Of a stretch of 64,000 nt of DNA, positions 17,461 through 25,921 are shown one piece after another. The notes below the pieces were generated by a model, which was not told where the DNA came from, ran no database searches, and was given only the letters and a program-made list of their open reading frames with translations. This stretch comes from Chitinophaga filiformis (lineage in GTDB: Bacteria > Bacteroidota > Bacteroidia > Chitinophagales > Chitinophagaceae), in NCBI RefSeq assembly GCF_021646545.1, contig NZ_JAKIRP010000001.1, forward strand, positions 248,001-312,000, in the 5' to 3' direction. The translations under genes were made by a program, and so were the position numbers. Positions within the stretch are counted from its first letter, which is position 1. Every line of letters starts with the position of its first letter.

Positions 17461-17853
17461 CGTCAGATGAGACACATCGCTTCCATTCAGGGCAAACTTC
17501 CCTCGTACGATGCTACCCTACCTTATGCAGCAGCTAAAGCCGGACTTATCAATTATAGCAAAAGTTTATCAAATGAGGCTTCTCCTAAAGGTGTCCGGAT
17601 ATTGACAGTATCTCCGGGATGGATAATGACCACTGCCGCCAACAGAATGATGGAACGTATTGCAGAAAGCTCAAATACAACGGTAGAACAAGCCACACAA
17701 AGTGTAATGGACACCTTAGGTGGTATACCGATTGGCCGGCCAGCGAAGCCGGAAGAAGTGGCTGAATTCGTAGGATTTCTTGTTTCACCAAGGGCCGGAT
17801 ATCTCACAGGTGCGGAATATGTCATCGACGGAGGGACAATCCCGACAATCTAA
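17461..17853 (+). pseudogene. Truncated short-chain dehydrogenase (SDR), N-terminal half missing
   Basis: The frame reads HIASIQGKLPSYDATLPYAAAKAGLINYSKSLSNEASPKGVRILTVSPGWIMT and ends EEVAEFVGFLVSPRAGYLTGAEYVIDGGT, a clear C-terminal half of a classical SDR with the YxxxK catalytic pair. The NAD(P)-binding glycine motif TGxxxGxG and roughly 120-130 N-terminal residues are absent. The break lies just after the HxlR promoter, near 17450-17460. An in-frame ATG at 17458 could start a peptide, but it could not bind cofactor. A deletion between the HxlR promoter and the SDR interior explains the arrangement. Confidence 0.8.
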
Positions 17854-17877
17854 AGTATGTACTGGAAAGGCTATGTA

Positions 17878-18049
17878 TTCGCTACCACTATGCTACGACT
17901 ATACCAGCATCTATAACTTATAGGCTCTCTACTATAGCATTATAGCCGCTATTCTATAGCCCTGGCTATAGAATAGCAGGCGTAACGCAGGACTACAGCG
18001 CCTGTAGCTATAGATTGGTAGTATAGTGGTAGTATAGTGGTAGCGAAGT
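17878..18049. repeat. Large imperfect foldback element
   Basis: The sequence 17878-17961 and the reverse complement of 17964-18049 align over about 85 bases at roughly 80% identity. The core is a perfect 14-base inverted repeat (GCTATTCTATAGCC) separated by only two bases, and the outer ends are perfect over 14 bases (TTCGCTACCACTAT). Short CTATAG and TAGTATAGTGG motifs recur. It carries no gene. As RNA it would form one very long hairpin. It may be a miniature transposable element, a REP-like repeat or a structured RNA. Confidence 0.75.
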
Positions 18050-18085
18050 CATAACGCCCGGGAACGCAAGACACATTGTTCTCCT

Positions 18086-18161
18086 GAGTTGCATGTGACC
18101 AGGATATTTCCCCGTTAAAAACGCAGTAGTAACGGAGGAACATCCTGGTCATATGCAACTC
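18086..18161. repeat. Second foldback element
   Basis: The arms 18086-18116 and 18131-18161 are reverse complements at about 26 of 31 positions, with GAGTTGCAT/ATGCAACTC at the ends and a 14-base loop. It lies 36 bases after the larger foldback. Nothing else is recognised up to 18311. Confidence 0.65.
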
Positions 18162-18311
18162 ACATCAAAACATCACCACCTCTGCTGCGATCTGTGCCGC
18201 GACGGCTGAAAAATATGTACAAGAGAAACCCACCCCGCCTCCATTGCCTCATTCAGCCTAGCCAGCCGTAGATGAGCAAGAAAAGCAGATAAACCGATTT
18301 AGCTAAAACGG

Positions 18312-18578
18312 TCAATTATTAATATTCCGGTAGCGTGCCAAATTCAGTTTTCCAGTGTACTTCTCCTTATGATCAATCGTCTGGTACATTACATTACTAT
18401 TCGGTAATGACTCAATAAACCGGATAATTTCCTCAATAGTGAATGGAGATTCTAAATGCACTTCCACTGCGGAAGATCCCTCTTTAACAGGTGATATCTC
18501 ATAATCACCTCCCAGAATGCGCTGTAACTTCAAGACATCCTGCTTGCTGTTGGCTCTAAAGCGATATGTATTTTTCAT
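18312..18578 (-). CDS. Small hypothetical protein
   Basis: The 88-residue protein is not recognised. It has an alternating pattern suggesting a small alpha/beta fold: YRFRANSKQDVLKLQRIL, a strand VEVHLESPFTIEEIIRFIESLPN, and NVMYQTIDHKEKYTGKLNLARY at the end. Composition and codon use look coding, and it has an ATG start. No signal peptide or membrane segment is present. It stands alone next to the foldback elements. Confidence 0.5.
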   Translation of the reverse strand: MKNTYRFRANSKQDVLKLQRILGGDYEISPVKEGSSAVEVHLESPFTIEEIIRFIESLPNSNVMYQTIDHKEKYTGKLNLARYRNINN

Positions 18579-18832
18579 TGTCCAAGGTATACAGGTATAA
18601 GAAAATATCTGTTTGCAATCGTTACCAAATATAATTCACCGCAAGCTATTGGTAATCAAACTCAGCCATATGAAAAGAACGCCGTTGTAACGATCTTTTA
18701 CCCCCGGATACTCCGCTCGGGGAAGGCAAAACCTCGCTTTTGCCCTATATTGCGCGATATATACTTTTTTCACATGATATCCGGCAGGAATATGAGGATT
18801 TCGTGTATATTTTAATAAAGTGTGAAATTGAC

Positions 18833-19192
18833 ATGCATATGATAATCTATCGGGAACTCGAGGACTATATTTATGAATATTGCCAGCAATTCCAGACGCA
18901 AAATGAATTAATAGCCCAAAGGACACTCATGTATACATCAAATGGACTCTCTGAAGCTATGCTCTCTTCAATGCGGAGAAACGGCTGGATCAGTGATGAA
19001 CCGGTAATCCTGGATATGATAGCAGACGGTCCTCATGAACTCAAACGCAGAGTAGTGGAAAGGATCTGGCGGGAACACAAGGATGTGCTACCATTGAATC
19101 TTTGCCCTAAATGTAACCTGATCGCCCGGACACCCCTGGCACGCCAGTGTCGCTTCTGCAAACACAGCTGGCATGCCGGAGAGGCTAGCTGA
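18833..19192 (+). CDS. Hypothetical protein with C-terminal zinc ribbon
   Basis: A longer frame begins at 18740, but its first 31 residues look untranslated. The ATG at 18833 gives MHMIIYRELEDYIYEYCQQF (119 residues), with a second ATG two codons on. The N-terminal two thirds are helical. The C terminus holds two cysteine pairs, CPKC and CRFC (CPKCNLIARTPLARQCRFCKHSW), a rubredoxin-type zinc ribbon. Its role is unknown. It ends eight bases before the convergent ABC-F gene. Confidence 0.6.
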   Translation: MHMIIYRELEDYIYEYCQQFQTQNELIAQRTLMYTSNGLSEAMLSSMRRNGWISDEPVILDMIADGPHELKRRVVERIWREHKDVLPLNLCPKCNLIARTPLARQCRFCKHSWHAGEAS

Positions 19193-19200
19193 TATCCATA

Positions 19201-20790
19201 TCAGGATAAATCCACTATCCGTTCTACATTTATCTGCTCCAGGAAATACTCATCGTGAGACACTACTATAAGCGTTCCCTTGTACTCATTCACTGCTGCA
19301 GTCAGGATCTCAATGTTCTGAATGTCCAGGTTATTAGTGGGTTCGTCCAACACAATAATATCAGGCGTCTTATCGCTGATAGTCAGACAACAAAGCATCA
19401 GGCGCATCTTCTCTCCACCACTGAGCGCACTGCAGGGTTTATCCCAATAATCCCTCGTAAACAGGAAGCGGGTAAGACGGGTCTTTATTTCATGCTCCTG
19501 TAATGCCGCATCATTAAAACGCTGCGCCTGTTCATACACCTGGAGACCATTGTCGATCAATGAATAGTCCTGGTCAATATACACCGTCCTGTTGTCAGCC
19601 CTGACAACCGTTCCTGACGCAGGTTCCAGCTTACCCAGGATGATATTGATCAGCGTTGTTTTTCCGGAACCATTTAACCCTTTCAGCGCTATCCGCTCAC
19701 CACTGGTTATCTGAAAAGTCAGGGCTTGTTGCCAGAGTAAGCGCTCACCATACTTATAATTGATATCATTGGCAGTAAATAATATTTTCCCTTTATGAAG
19801 CGTGGAATTATCAAAGCCCAGCTTCATTTTATCCATATCAGGCAATTCCTTCCGCAGCTCATTCAGTCCCTGGGAAATGTTATCTATCTTTTCTGCATGA
19901 ACACCCTTTATGCGCGCAGTACTCTTCTCTGCATTGTTCCTGAAAGTGTTCATGGATATAGTAGGTAGCCCTGCTTTCTCCTGCTTTTTCTTACCGCGGG
20001 CATCCAGCTTTTGCTGTCTTTCAGCGGTTTCCCGTTCCGTTTCACGCGCCTTTCGCAAGGCTTTTTCCTTACTTCTGATATCCTGGTCCAGCGCATTGCC
20101 TTCGATCATTTTCTGCTCCCGGTAGAAATCATAGTTACCTCCGTAAACAGTTATCCCGCGTTTGCTCAGTTCGCAAACGGAATCCAGCAGGTTTAATAAT
20201 TTCCTGTCGTGGCTGACTACGATCAAAGTACAGGAGGCCGACCGTATAAACTCATACAACAACTCCCTCCCTGCTTTGTCCAGGTGATTACTCGGTTCGT
20301 CCAACAACACTATCTCTGGCTGATGAATGGCTATCCCTGCCAGGAAAACTTTTGTTTTCTGTCCCCCGCTAAGTGTTGCCATCTTCTGGTGTAGGTCCAG
20401 CTCTTCCAATCCCCAGTAGATCAGGGCGTCCTTACATCTTTCCTCGACAGTCCAGTCATCGTTTAACACCGTCATGTTCTCTTCTGTGACGTTGCCGTCA
20501 AGGATTTCCTGTAAGGCCTTCAATTTATCTTCGATCCGAAGCGCCTGTGCAATGGTAATATCATTGAACTGCCCAAAGAGCTGCGGTATATAATAGGGTA
20601 CGGCATCAGTTTGCATGACACCGCCAGAAGGCTGGAGCACGCCGGCCATAATTTTCAGCAGGGTAGATTTACCTGCGCCGTTATTGCCTATAAGGGCAAT
20701 CTTATCTTGCCTGTTAACAGTCAGATTAATATTGTCGAACAATAAATCTTTGTTGGGATGGGTATACGTGAGATTTTGCAGAAATAACAT
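19201..20790 (-). CDS. ABC-F family ATPase
   Basis: The 529-residue protein has two ABC ATPase domains in one chain and no membrane segment, which defines ABC-F. Domain 1 has GNNGAGKST, LSGGQKTK and IVLLDEPSNHLD. Domain 2 has GLNGSGKTT, LSGGEKMR and IIVLDEPTNNLD. The linker (about 220-315) is a charged helical hairpin (KEKALRKARETERETAERQQKLDARGKKKQEK), the part that reaches into the ribosome in ABC-F proteins. Members modulate translation, and some protect ribosomes from antibiotics (Vga, Msr, Lsa types). Whether this one confers resistance cannot be told from sequence. It stands alone. Confidence 0.9.
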   Translation of the reverse strand: MLFLQNLTYTHPNKDLLFDNINLTVNRQDKIALIGNNGAGKSTLLKIMAGVLQPSGGVMQTDAVPYYIPQLFGQFNDITIAQALRIEDKLKALQEILDGNVTEENMTVLNDDWTVEERCKDALIYWGLEELDLHQKMATLSGGQKTKVFLAGIAIHQPEIVLLDEPSNHLDKAGRELLYEFIRSASCTLIVVSHDRKLLNLLDSVCELSKRGITVYGGNYDFYREQKMIEGNALDQDIRSKEKALRKARETERETAERQQKLDARGKKKQEKAGLPTISMNTFRNNAEKSTARIKGVHAEKIDNISQGLNELRKELPDMDKMKLGFDNSTLHKGKILFTANDINYKYGERLLWQQALTFQITSGERIALKGLNGSGKTTLINIILGKLEPASGTVVRADNRTVYIDQDYSLIDNGLQVYEQAQRFNDAALQEHEIKTRLTRFLFTRDYWDKPCSALSGGEKMRLMLCCLTISDKTPDIIVLDEPTNNLDIQNIEILTAAVNEYKGTLIVVSHDEYFLEQINVERIVDLS

Positions 20791-20970
20791 AATTCCTTTC
20801 TTTTAAAGCCAATAATACCAGCTCATCCCTCACCGGGGAAGCGCTACTTATCTTTTTTGAAAGAAATTATATCTCACATTGATGGGTCTCTTCGTTTGAT
20901 TTCTGCAAACTTAAATACTTTTTTTCATTTTTTTCATCTTGCATAGGGGTAATCCTCTCTTTACATTGTC

Positions 20971-20978
20971 TACCTTCG
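20971..20978 (+). promoter_or_regulatory. Candidate -7 element of the FecI-FecR-STN operon
   Basis: TACCTTCG differs from TAnnTTTG at one position and lies 25 bases before the TTG start of the sigma factor gene. No good -33 element was seen. Confidence 0.35.
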
Positions 20979-21002
20979 ACGACAAATTATAAGCGCGCGG
21001 CA

Positions 21003-21584
21003 TTGGAAGCGGTAAAAGAGTCAAAAAATGACTATGGTCTACTGGAGCAGTACTTCTTTGAATATTTTGAAGTATTGCATACTTATGCCTATACCATACT
21101 GAAAGACAATGATGAAGCTAAAGATGTGGTACAGTCTGTATTTATGCAGTTATGGCAGAAAAGGGAGGTGCTGACCATCAGAAAGTCTGTCCGTTCATAC
21201 CTGTATGTAGCCACGCACAACCATTGTCTGAATCATATCAAAAGCAGGAAAATACGGCGAAAACATTATGATCAGTTTGCCTCCGGTGAGCAGGAGGGCA
21301 CATCCACACTGGAAGAACATATAGAACTGGCAGACCTTAAAAAAGAAGTGCTGGCAGCTATGAAAACATTACCGGACAAATGCCGTGAAATATTCTACAA
21401 GAGCAGGTTCGAAGAGAAAAGTTACGCAGAGATCGCGCAAGAGCTTAATATATCTGTTAAAACCGTCGAAGCACAAATGGGCAAAGCACTGCGTATTTTA
21501 CGGACCATCCTATCCGGCAAGACGTTCTTCTGGCTCATGATAAGCTGTCACTTATTGACTGGAATAAACAAACTTATTCAATAG
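21003..21584 (+). CDS. FecI-like ECF sigma factor
   Basis: No ATG is available before the conserved region 2, so the TTG at 21003 is the most likely start (193 residues). Region 2 is LLEQYFFEYFEVLHTYAYTILKDNDEAKDVVQSVFMQLWQKRE, and region 4 is LPDKCREIFYKSRFEEKSYAEIAQELNISVKTVEAQMGKAL. The C terminus ends in a hydrophobic stretch (FFWLMISCHLLTGINKLI), as in many Bacteroidota FecI-like factors. A FecR anti-sigma gene begins two bases after its stop, so the pair is co-transcribed. It would normally respond to a signal at a TonB-dependent receptor. Confidence 0.9.
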   Translation: MEAVKESKNDYGLLEQYFFEYFEVLHTYAYTILKDNDEAKDVVQSVFMQLWQKREVLTIRKSVRSYLYVATHNHCLNHIKSRKIRRKHYDQFASGEQEGTSTLEEHIELADLKKEVLAAMKTLPDKCREIFYKSRFEEKSYAEIAQELNISVKTVEAQMGKALRILRTILSGKTFFWLMISCHLLTGINKLIQ

Positions 21585-21586
21585 TT

Positions 21587-22537
21587 ATGGCACAGAGAGC
21601 TGAAAATATTATCGTAAATGATGACTTGCTGTCAAAATACTTCTCCGGTGAAGCTTTGCCGGAAGAAGCCATGGCTGTTGATGAGTGGAAGAGCAGCAAC
21701 GCAATCAACCGCCAGGAGTTTACCGCACTGTGGAATGCATGGAATCAAACGTCACTACGTTCCCATAAAGTAGGCAATATACAGGCTGCATGGAATGAAT
21801 TACAACCACTTCCAAACAGACTGTCCTCAAGACGTACAATATTACTCAGATGGACAGTGGCGGCGTCAGTGCTGATCGTTATTGCTACTGCATTACTACT
21901 GAAGACTAACAATGGTACGCATCAACAGCATACAGTCACTGCCTCATTGCATAAAACAGAACAGAGCATCCTGCCCTGTGGCTCCCGGGTTACCATTTCT
22001 CAGGGCAGCAGTCTCACCTACCCTACATCACTCGAGGGAAATGAAAGACATGTAATACTGGATGGCAACGCTTATTTCGATGTAACGGCGCTGGCAGACA
22101 AGCCGTTCATTGTAACGGCAGGCGCCGTAAACATCAAAGTACTGGGTACATCATTTCATGTGTATGATACAGATACTGCGATCACGGTAAAAGTAATCAG
22201 CGGTAAGGTGCTCATGTATGTGGCGGAACAACAGGTTATCATCTCGGCTGGGGAAACAGGCCAATATCTGAAGAAGGAGCAACAACTGGAACGGAAGCCA
22301 GAACAACGCAGTTTCCATTTCGACAATGAAAACCTCGAAGCAGTGATCGCGACATTGTCCCAAGCCTATCATAAGAAAATAATCATCAAAGATCCTGAGA
22401 TCGCCTCGCTCAAGATCTCCAGCAATTTTGACAATAAACCACTTGATTATATACTGGAGGTAATTGCTCTAACACTCAATGTAAAATATACTCCCAATCC
22501 AAACAACGATGAGATCTATTTCGAGAAAGCGAATTAA
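21587..22537 (+). CDS. FecR-family anti-sigma factor
   Basis: The 316-residue protein has a cytoplasmic N-terminal part, one membrane span (about 86-105) and a periplasmic FecR domain (about 120-215; SILPCGSRVTISQGSSLTYPTSLEGNERHVILDGNAYFDV, then IKVLGTSFHV). A C-terminal DUF4974-type domain reads FDNENLEAVIATLSQAYHKKIIIKDPEIASLKISSNF. FecR proteins bind the matching ECF sigma factor and release it on a signal from the cell surface. The next gene overlaps its 3' end by 29 bases. Confidence 0.9.
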   Translation: MAQRAENIIVNDDLLSKYFSGEALPEEAMAVDEWKSSNAINRQEFTALWNAWNQTSLRSHKVGNIQAAWNELQPLPNRLSSRRTILLRWTVAASVLIVIATALLLKTNNGTHQQHTVTASLHKTEQSILPCGSRVTISQGSSLTYPTSLEGNERHVILDGNAYFDVTALADKPFIVTAGAVNIKVLGTSFHVYDTDTAITVKVISGKVLMYVAEQQVIISAGETGQYLKKEQQLERKPEQRSFHFDNENLEAVIATLSQAYHKKIIIKDPEIASLKISSNFDNKPLDYILEVIALTLNVKYTPNPNNDEIYFEKAN

Positions 22538-24014
22538 CCTTCTTTTGTTCTGTATCCTCTTGTCTGCACTCACCGGTAAACTATATGCACAACAATATGA
22601 AAAAGCCATTGTAAAAATATCACAAACTCCTATTGACATTACATCCCTGGCAAAAACAATTGCGAAGCAAACCGGATTACAATATTCCCTGAATATGCAA
22701 AATGCATCGCTGAAAAAACGTATTACATTAAAAGTCGGTAAGTGGCAGTTGTCGGATATATTAAAACAGATACAGCAACAAGCCGGACTTAATTACCGGA
22801 TCCTTGGTGATCATATTCTTTTTATGGACTATCAACCGCCTGTTAGTCAAAAAACTGTTCCCAATACCACTAATCTTTCATCACTGCCAGCAACCACCGC
22901 AAGCCAGACATCGAAATCAGGTAGCAACAAAGCCGCCAGTCCAGCGAACCGGCCAATCCCAGTCAATCAATTAAAGAACAGTGTTAACAACGTTACTACC
23001 AGGGCAAATAGTAACTCTATTACAGTAAAAAACACTACGAAAAATACTATCTCAGATAAAGCATCCAAAGCGCCGGCAATTACCGGAACAGACACAAAAA
23101 CAAACGCGGCTGCAGGTAAGCAGCAACCAGCAGCCAGCGGCAAAGCAAGTACTCCTGCTGCAAAAGAAGACACTATTCCTTTCTACTCACAGGGAAGGAT
23201 CATCACAGACAGCCTGGCTGTTGACAACAAAGAGCGTTTATTGCCGTTAGCACCTGCATATGCTGCAGCGGCACATTATACGCCGAAAATGTTCTCCCTG
23301 TCGTTGTTTGACAACATGGATGATGACGGCAGCCGGAAGAATATACCTGTTATCAGGAACACCGTTCAACCACTTATGAAACGCATCGCCATGGCCAAAG
23401 AGAAGAACCAAAAAGAAAGTAATGCCCGGCAGAAAGACAGGTCATCCCGGCGTGGAAAGTTAAACGCGGACCAGGTGGCTTGGTATCGTCCATTCGTAAA
23501 AACAGGATTTAGTACAGATGAACTATTGTATCTCAATGCCTCGCTAATGGCAGGCATAAAATACGTCTATGGCATCCTTTCTTACGGTTATGCTTTCCCC
23601 GGTGGGCGTTTCCGCTGGGGCGCCGGCGTTCCTGTGAGATTAAATGACGAACAACAACTGCATTTCAGTTTTACTACAGGGACCCTGAAAAGAAGAACTT
23701 CCCCTGATTCTGCCATCGTTTACGGAGTGAAGGAACAGTTAACGCGTTTCGGCGCAGGCTGGTCTAAGACAGTAAGCCCACATATTACGTTTCAGGCACA
23801 GTTCCATTACAACATACTCAGGAAAACGTCTGACTCGACCTCAGTGTTTGCGCAGAATGTAGCGAACGACCATCAGCGCTTCGAATATGGCAGGGTTCCA
23901 TACACACTTAGCGAGAGCTACGGCGCTTATAAATTTGACGAACCGTACAGCGCAGCCGGCGATTTCAAGCGGTGGATCGGCATACAGCTTTCCTTGTTTT
24001 ACAAACTATTCTAA
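22509..24014 (+). CDS. Exported STN-domain protein with C-terminal beta-rich domain
   Basis: The 501-residue protein has a signal peptide ending near LYAQQ (residue 28) and a secretin/TonB short N-terminal (STN) domain (about 32-108: IVKISQTPIDITSLAKTIAKQTGLQYSLNMQN and WQLSDILKQIQQQAGLNYRILGDHILF). A Ser/Thr/Asn/Ala-rich linker follows (about 115-220). The C-terminal part (about 320-501) has alternating strands rich in Tyr, Gly and Phe and ends ...GIQLSLFYKLF with a terminal Phe, as in small outer-membrane barrels. It lacks the TonB box, plug and 22-strand barrel of a true receptor. STN domains of FecIR-linked receptors relay the signal to FecR. Its operon position suggests this protein takes the receptor's place, which is an inference. 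Confidence 0.75.
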   Translation: MRSISRKRINLLLFCILLSALTGKLYAQQYEKAIVKISQTPIDITSLAKTIAKQTGLQYSLNMQNASLKKRITLKVGKWQLSDILKQIQQQAGLNYRILGDHILFMDYQPPVSQKTVPNTTNLSSLPATTASQTSKSGSNKAASPANRPIPVNQLKNSVNNVTTRANSNSITVKNTTKNTISDKASKAPAITGTDTKTNAAAGKQQPAASGKASTPAAKEDTIPFYSQGRIITDSLAVDNKERLLPLAPAYAAAAHYTPKMFSLSLFDNMDDDGSRKNIPVIRNTVQPLMKRIAMAKEKNQKESNARQKDRSSRRGKLNADQVAWYRPFVKTGFSTDELLYLNASLMAGIKYVYGILSYGYAFPGGRFRWGAGVPVRLNDEQQLHFSFTTGTLKRRTSPDSAIVYGVKEQLTRFGAGWSKTVSPHITFQAQFHYNILRKTSDSTSVFAQNVANDHQRFEYGRVPYTLSESYGAYKFDEPYSAAGDFKRWIGIQLSLFYKLF

Positions 24015-24078
24015 ACAGTTTTGATGCCGGCAATGACTGCTTATGGCCATTGCACGGCATTCTTCCAATGGCAACGAC

Positions 24079-24891
24079 TCAGGATATTAATCTGTTGTAA
24101 GCATGCATTATTACCGGGGGCACAAAGTCTTTCCAGCCCAATCTGATCCCCTTTTTAAAATCTTCTTTCTTATCTTTTCTGCTCTTAAATAACGTTGTAT
24201 GACTTCCTAAAGCAGGATCTATCTCCTCCTCAGGCCTGCCATTTGTGTAGTAATAAAGTGCGATGGATTTCCTTGTGCGGTCTTCAGGACAATTCAAGGC
24301 ATCAGGATGTCCGTGATAGGAATAGGAGGTAGTACTAAAAATAGCCATCCTGTTAAACAACGGTAATATCTTTACTTCTGCCTTTTCCATATTTCTATCC
24401 CACAGTTCAAAATGACCGCCATAACTTTCTTCCCAGTCCTTGTTCAGATATATTAATACATTTAAACGGCGGTCAAGATTTGTAATGGGATGCTTATTGA
24501 AATCGGCATGTATCTTCAGTAACCCACCTCTTACAATCTGGTGTAAACCACCCCCTTCCAGATAAGGATCAGGTATTAAACCTCTTATACCGGTAAGCTC
24601 TTCCAAAAAATTGAGAAAGGGACGGGAATTCAGGGAATTGATAAAATGTCGCGTGAATGCGCCGTAATTACTTTCATCTTTTAATGCCAGCTTCATTTCC
24701 TGCGCGTTACGGAACCTATGCCAGTGCTCATTATTTGCCCCCGGGAATTCCTCCAGTACATTATTCAGCGCTTCTTCCGGGAAAACATTATCCAGATATA
24801 TATGCGGGAAAGGGTGTCCTTCTGCGTATCGCGTCTTGTTCTCACTGGCAAGCGCTTGCAGCTTAGTAACATCTGGCATGTAGTAATTCAT
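24079..24891 (-). CDS. 2-oxoglutarate/Fe(II) oxygenase, prolyl hydroxylase-like
   Basis: The frame extends to 24936, but the ATG at 24891 gives MNYYMPDVTKLQALASENKTRY, a better protein start (270 residues). The pattern FPHIYLDNVFPEEALNNVLEEFP is the usual opening of the 2OG-Fe(II) group. HADFNKHPITNLDRRLNVLIYLNKDWEESYGGHFELWD supplies the HxD iron ligands and the typical 'YLN..W....GG.l.l' stretch. A later SYHGHPD supplies the distal His, followed by RKSIALYYYTNGRP with the 2OG-binding Arg. Related enzymes hydroxylate proline or act in natural-product and glycan biosynthesis. It stands alone, converging with the STN gene. Confidence 0.85.
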   Translation of the reverse strand: MNYYMPDVTKLQALASENKTRYAEGHPFPHIYLDNVFPEEALNNVLEEFPGANNEHWHRFRNAQEMKLALKDESNYGAFTRHFINSLNSRPFLNFLEELTGIRGLIPDPYLEGGGLHQIVRGGLLKIHADFNKHPITNLDRRLNVLIYLNKDWEESYGGHFELWDRNMEKAEVKILPLFNRMAIFSTTSYSYHGHPDALNCPEDRTRKSIALYYYTNGRPEEEIDPALGSHTTLFKSRKDKKEDFKKGIRLGWKDFVPPVIMHAYNRLIS

Positions 24892-25004
24892 AGAATAATA
24901 GATTAAATTGGTTAAAGCAACGTTACTATACGACAATTCAATTTATCAACTACCCTTACGCAGATGAAAATAATTTATCTTCGTCAGACTATTTTAACTC
25001 CCCC

Positions 25005-25160
25005 ATGGCTTACAAAAGAAAAGGACATCTTACTGTTATAACCGAATGGTGTAGACATCTGAGCAAAGAGATGCACAGATGGTACTGGAAAGGAGAAAGA
25101 AAGGCAGGTAAGAAATTGATAAAAAAGGAGTTAATGGAAAACAGGAAACCCGCAGCTTAG
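25005..25160 (+). CDS. Small basic protein, 51 residues
   Basis: An ATG-started frame encodes MAYKRKGHLTVITEWCRHLS then KEMHRWYWKGERKAGKKLIK and a short tail. It is strongly basic, with regularly placed Trp and His in a likely helix. A near-perfect -7 element, TATCTTCG, lies at 24976-24983, 21 bases before the start. Its last bases overlap the 3' end of the convergent LytTR gene. No family is recognised. The promoter and codon pattern support a real gene, but its small size leaves doubt. Confidence 0.5.
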   Translation: MAYKRKGHLTVITEWCRHLSKEMHRWYWKGERKAGKKLIKKELMENRKPAA

Positions 25161-25921
25161 CTTAACCACTTCCTTAATGCATTTGATTTCTCCCTGCTCA
25201 CCACTACTTCTTCCGTTGCTGGGAATAAGTCCAGTTTCAATTTACCATTAAATACCTGGTGGATCTTTTGTATGGCTCCTGCAGATACGATGTATTGTCT
25301 TGTGGCTCTGAAAAAATCCTTCGGGTTTAACTCCTGCTCCAGCTCTTCCAGCGTCTGATCTATCGCATAGCGTTCGGATTGTTTGGTAACGAGGTAGACC
25401 AGTTTATGTTCCGAAAAGAAGTAAGCGATATTCTCTACCATTACCGGTATCAGCATATCACGGTAAGATACCAGGAAACGGGAACGGTACACCAGTTCCC
25501 GGTGCTGCATCTTCCTGATCACGTCCAGCAGGTCGGGACCATTGGAGCGGTTAACCAAACCTTTTATCCTCGTAATGCTTTTTTCGAGTTGTGCTTCTTC
25601 CAGGGGTTTCAGCAAATAATCAATACCATTCACTTCAAAGGCCTTCAGGGCATATTCGTCATAAGCGGTAATAAAGATAACATGTGAGCGGATCTGCACA
25701 TGGTCAAAGATCTCGAAACTCAATCCATCTGTCAGTTTAATGTCCATGCAGATGATATCCGGATGTTCATGCGCCTTCAGCCAGTCAATACTTGCCTGTA
25801 CTGTCTGCAACTCACCAACAATCTCAATTTGTTTATCGATCTGCAATAACAGTTTTTTCAATCTTGCCGCATTAGGTAGTTCGTCTTCAATGATCAGTAT
25901 GCTCAGCATGTTCCTCTGCAT
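25157..25921 (-). CDS. LytTR-family response regulator
   Basis: The 254-residue protein has an N-terminal receiver domain (about 5-120; SILIIEDELPNA, phospho-acceptor Asp in IICMDIKLTDGLSFE, conserved Lys in YLLKPLEEA). A LytTR DNA-binding domain follows (about 150-254; FLVSYRDMLIPVMVENIAYFFSEHKLVYLVTKQSERYAIDQTLEELEQELNPKDFFRATRQYIVSAGAIQKI). A second possible start, MLSILIIEDE at 25909, fits the family better. It overlaps the upstream sensor kinase gene by 23-35 bases, so the two are translationally coupled. Confidence 0.9.
   Translation of the reverse strand: MQRNMLSILIIEDELPNAARLKKLLLQIDKQIEIVGELQTVQASIDWLKAHEHPDIICMDIKLTDGLSFEIFDHVQIRSHVIFITAYDEYALKAFEVNGIDYLLKPLEEAQLEKSITRIKGLVNRSNGPDLLDVIRKMQHRELVYRSRFLVSYRDMLIPVMVENIAYFFSEHKLVYLVTKQSERYAIDQTLEELEQELNPKDFFRATRQYIVSAGAIQKIHQVFNGKLKLDLFPATEEVVVSREKSNALRKWLS

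Noticed and set aside
17949..18158. Minus-strand frame of 69 codons
   Set aside because: It lies entirely over the two foldback elements and is a product of their sequence.
18636..18926. Minus-strand frame of 96 codons
   Set aside because: It overlaps the promoter and 5' end of the zinc-ribbon gene and has non-coding composition.
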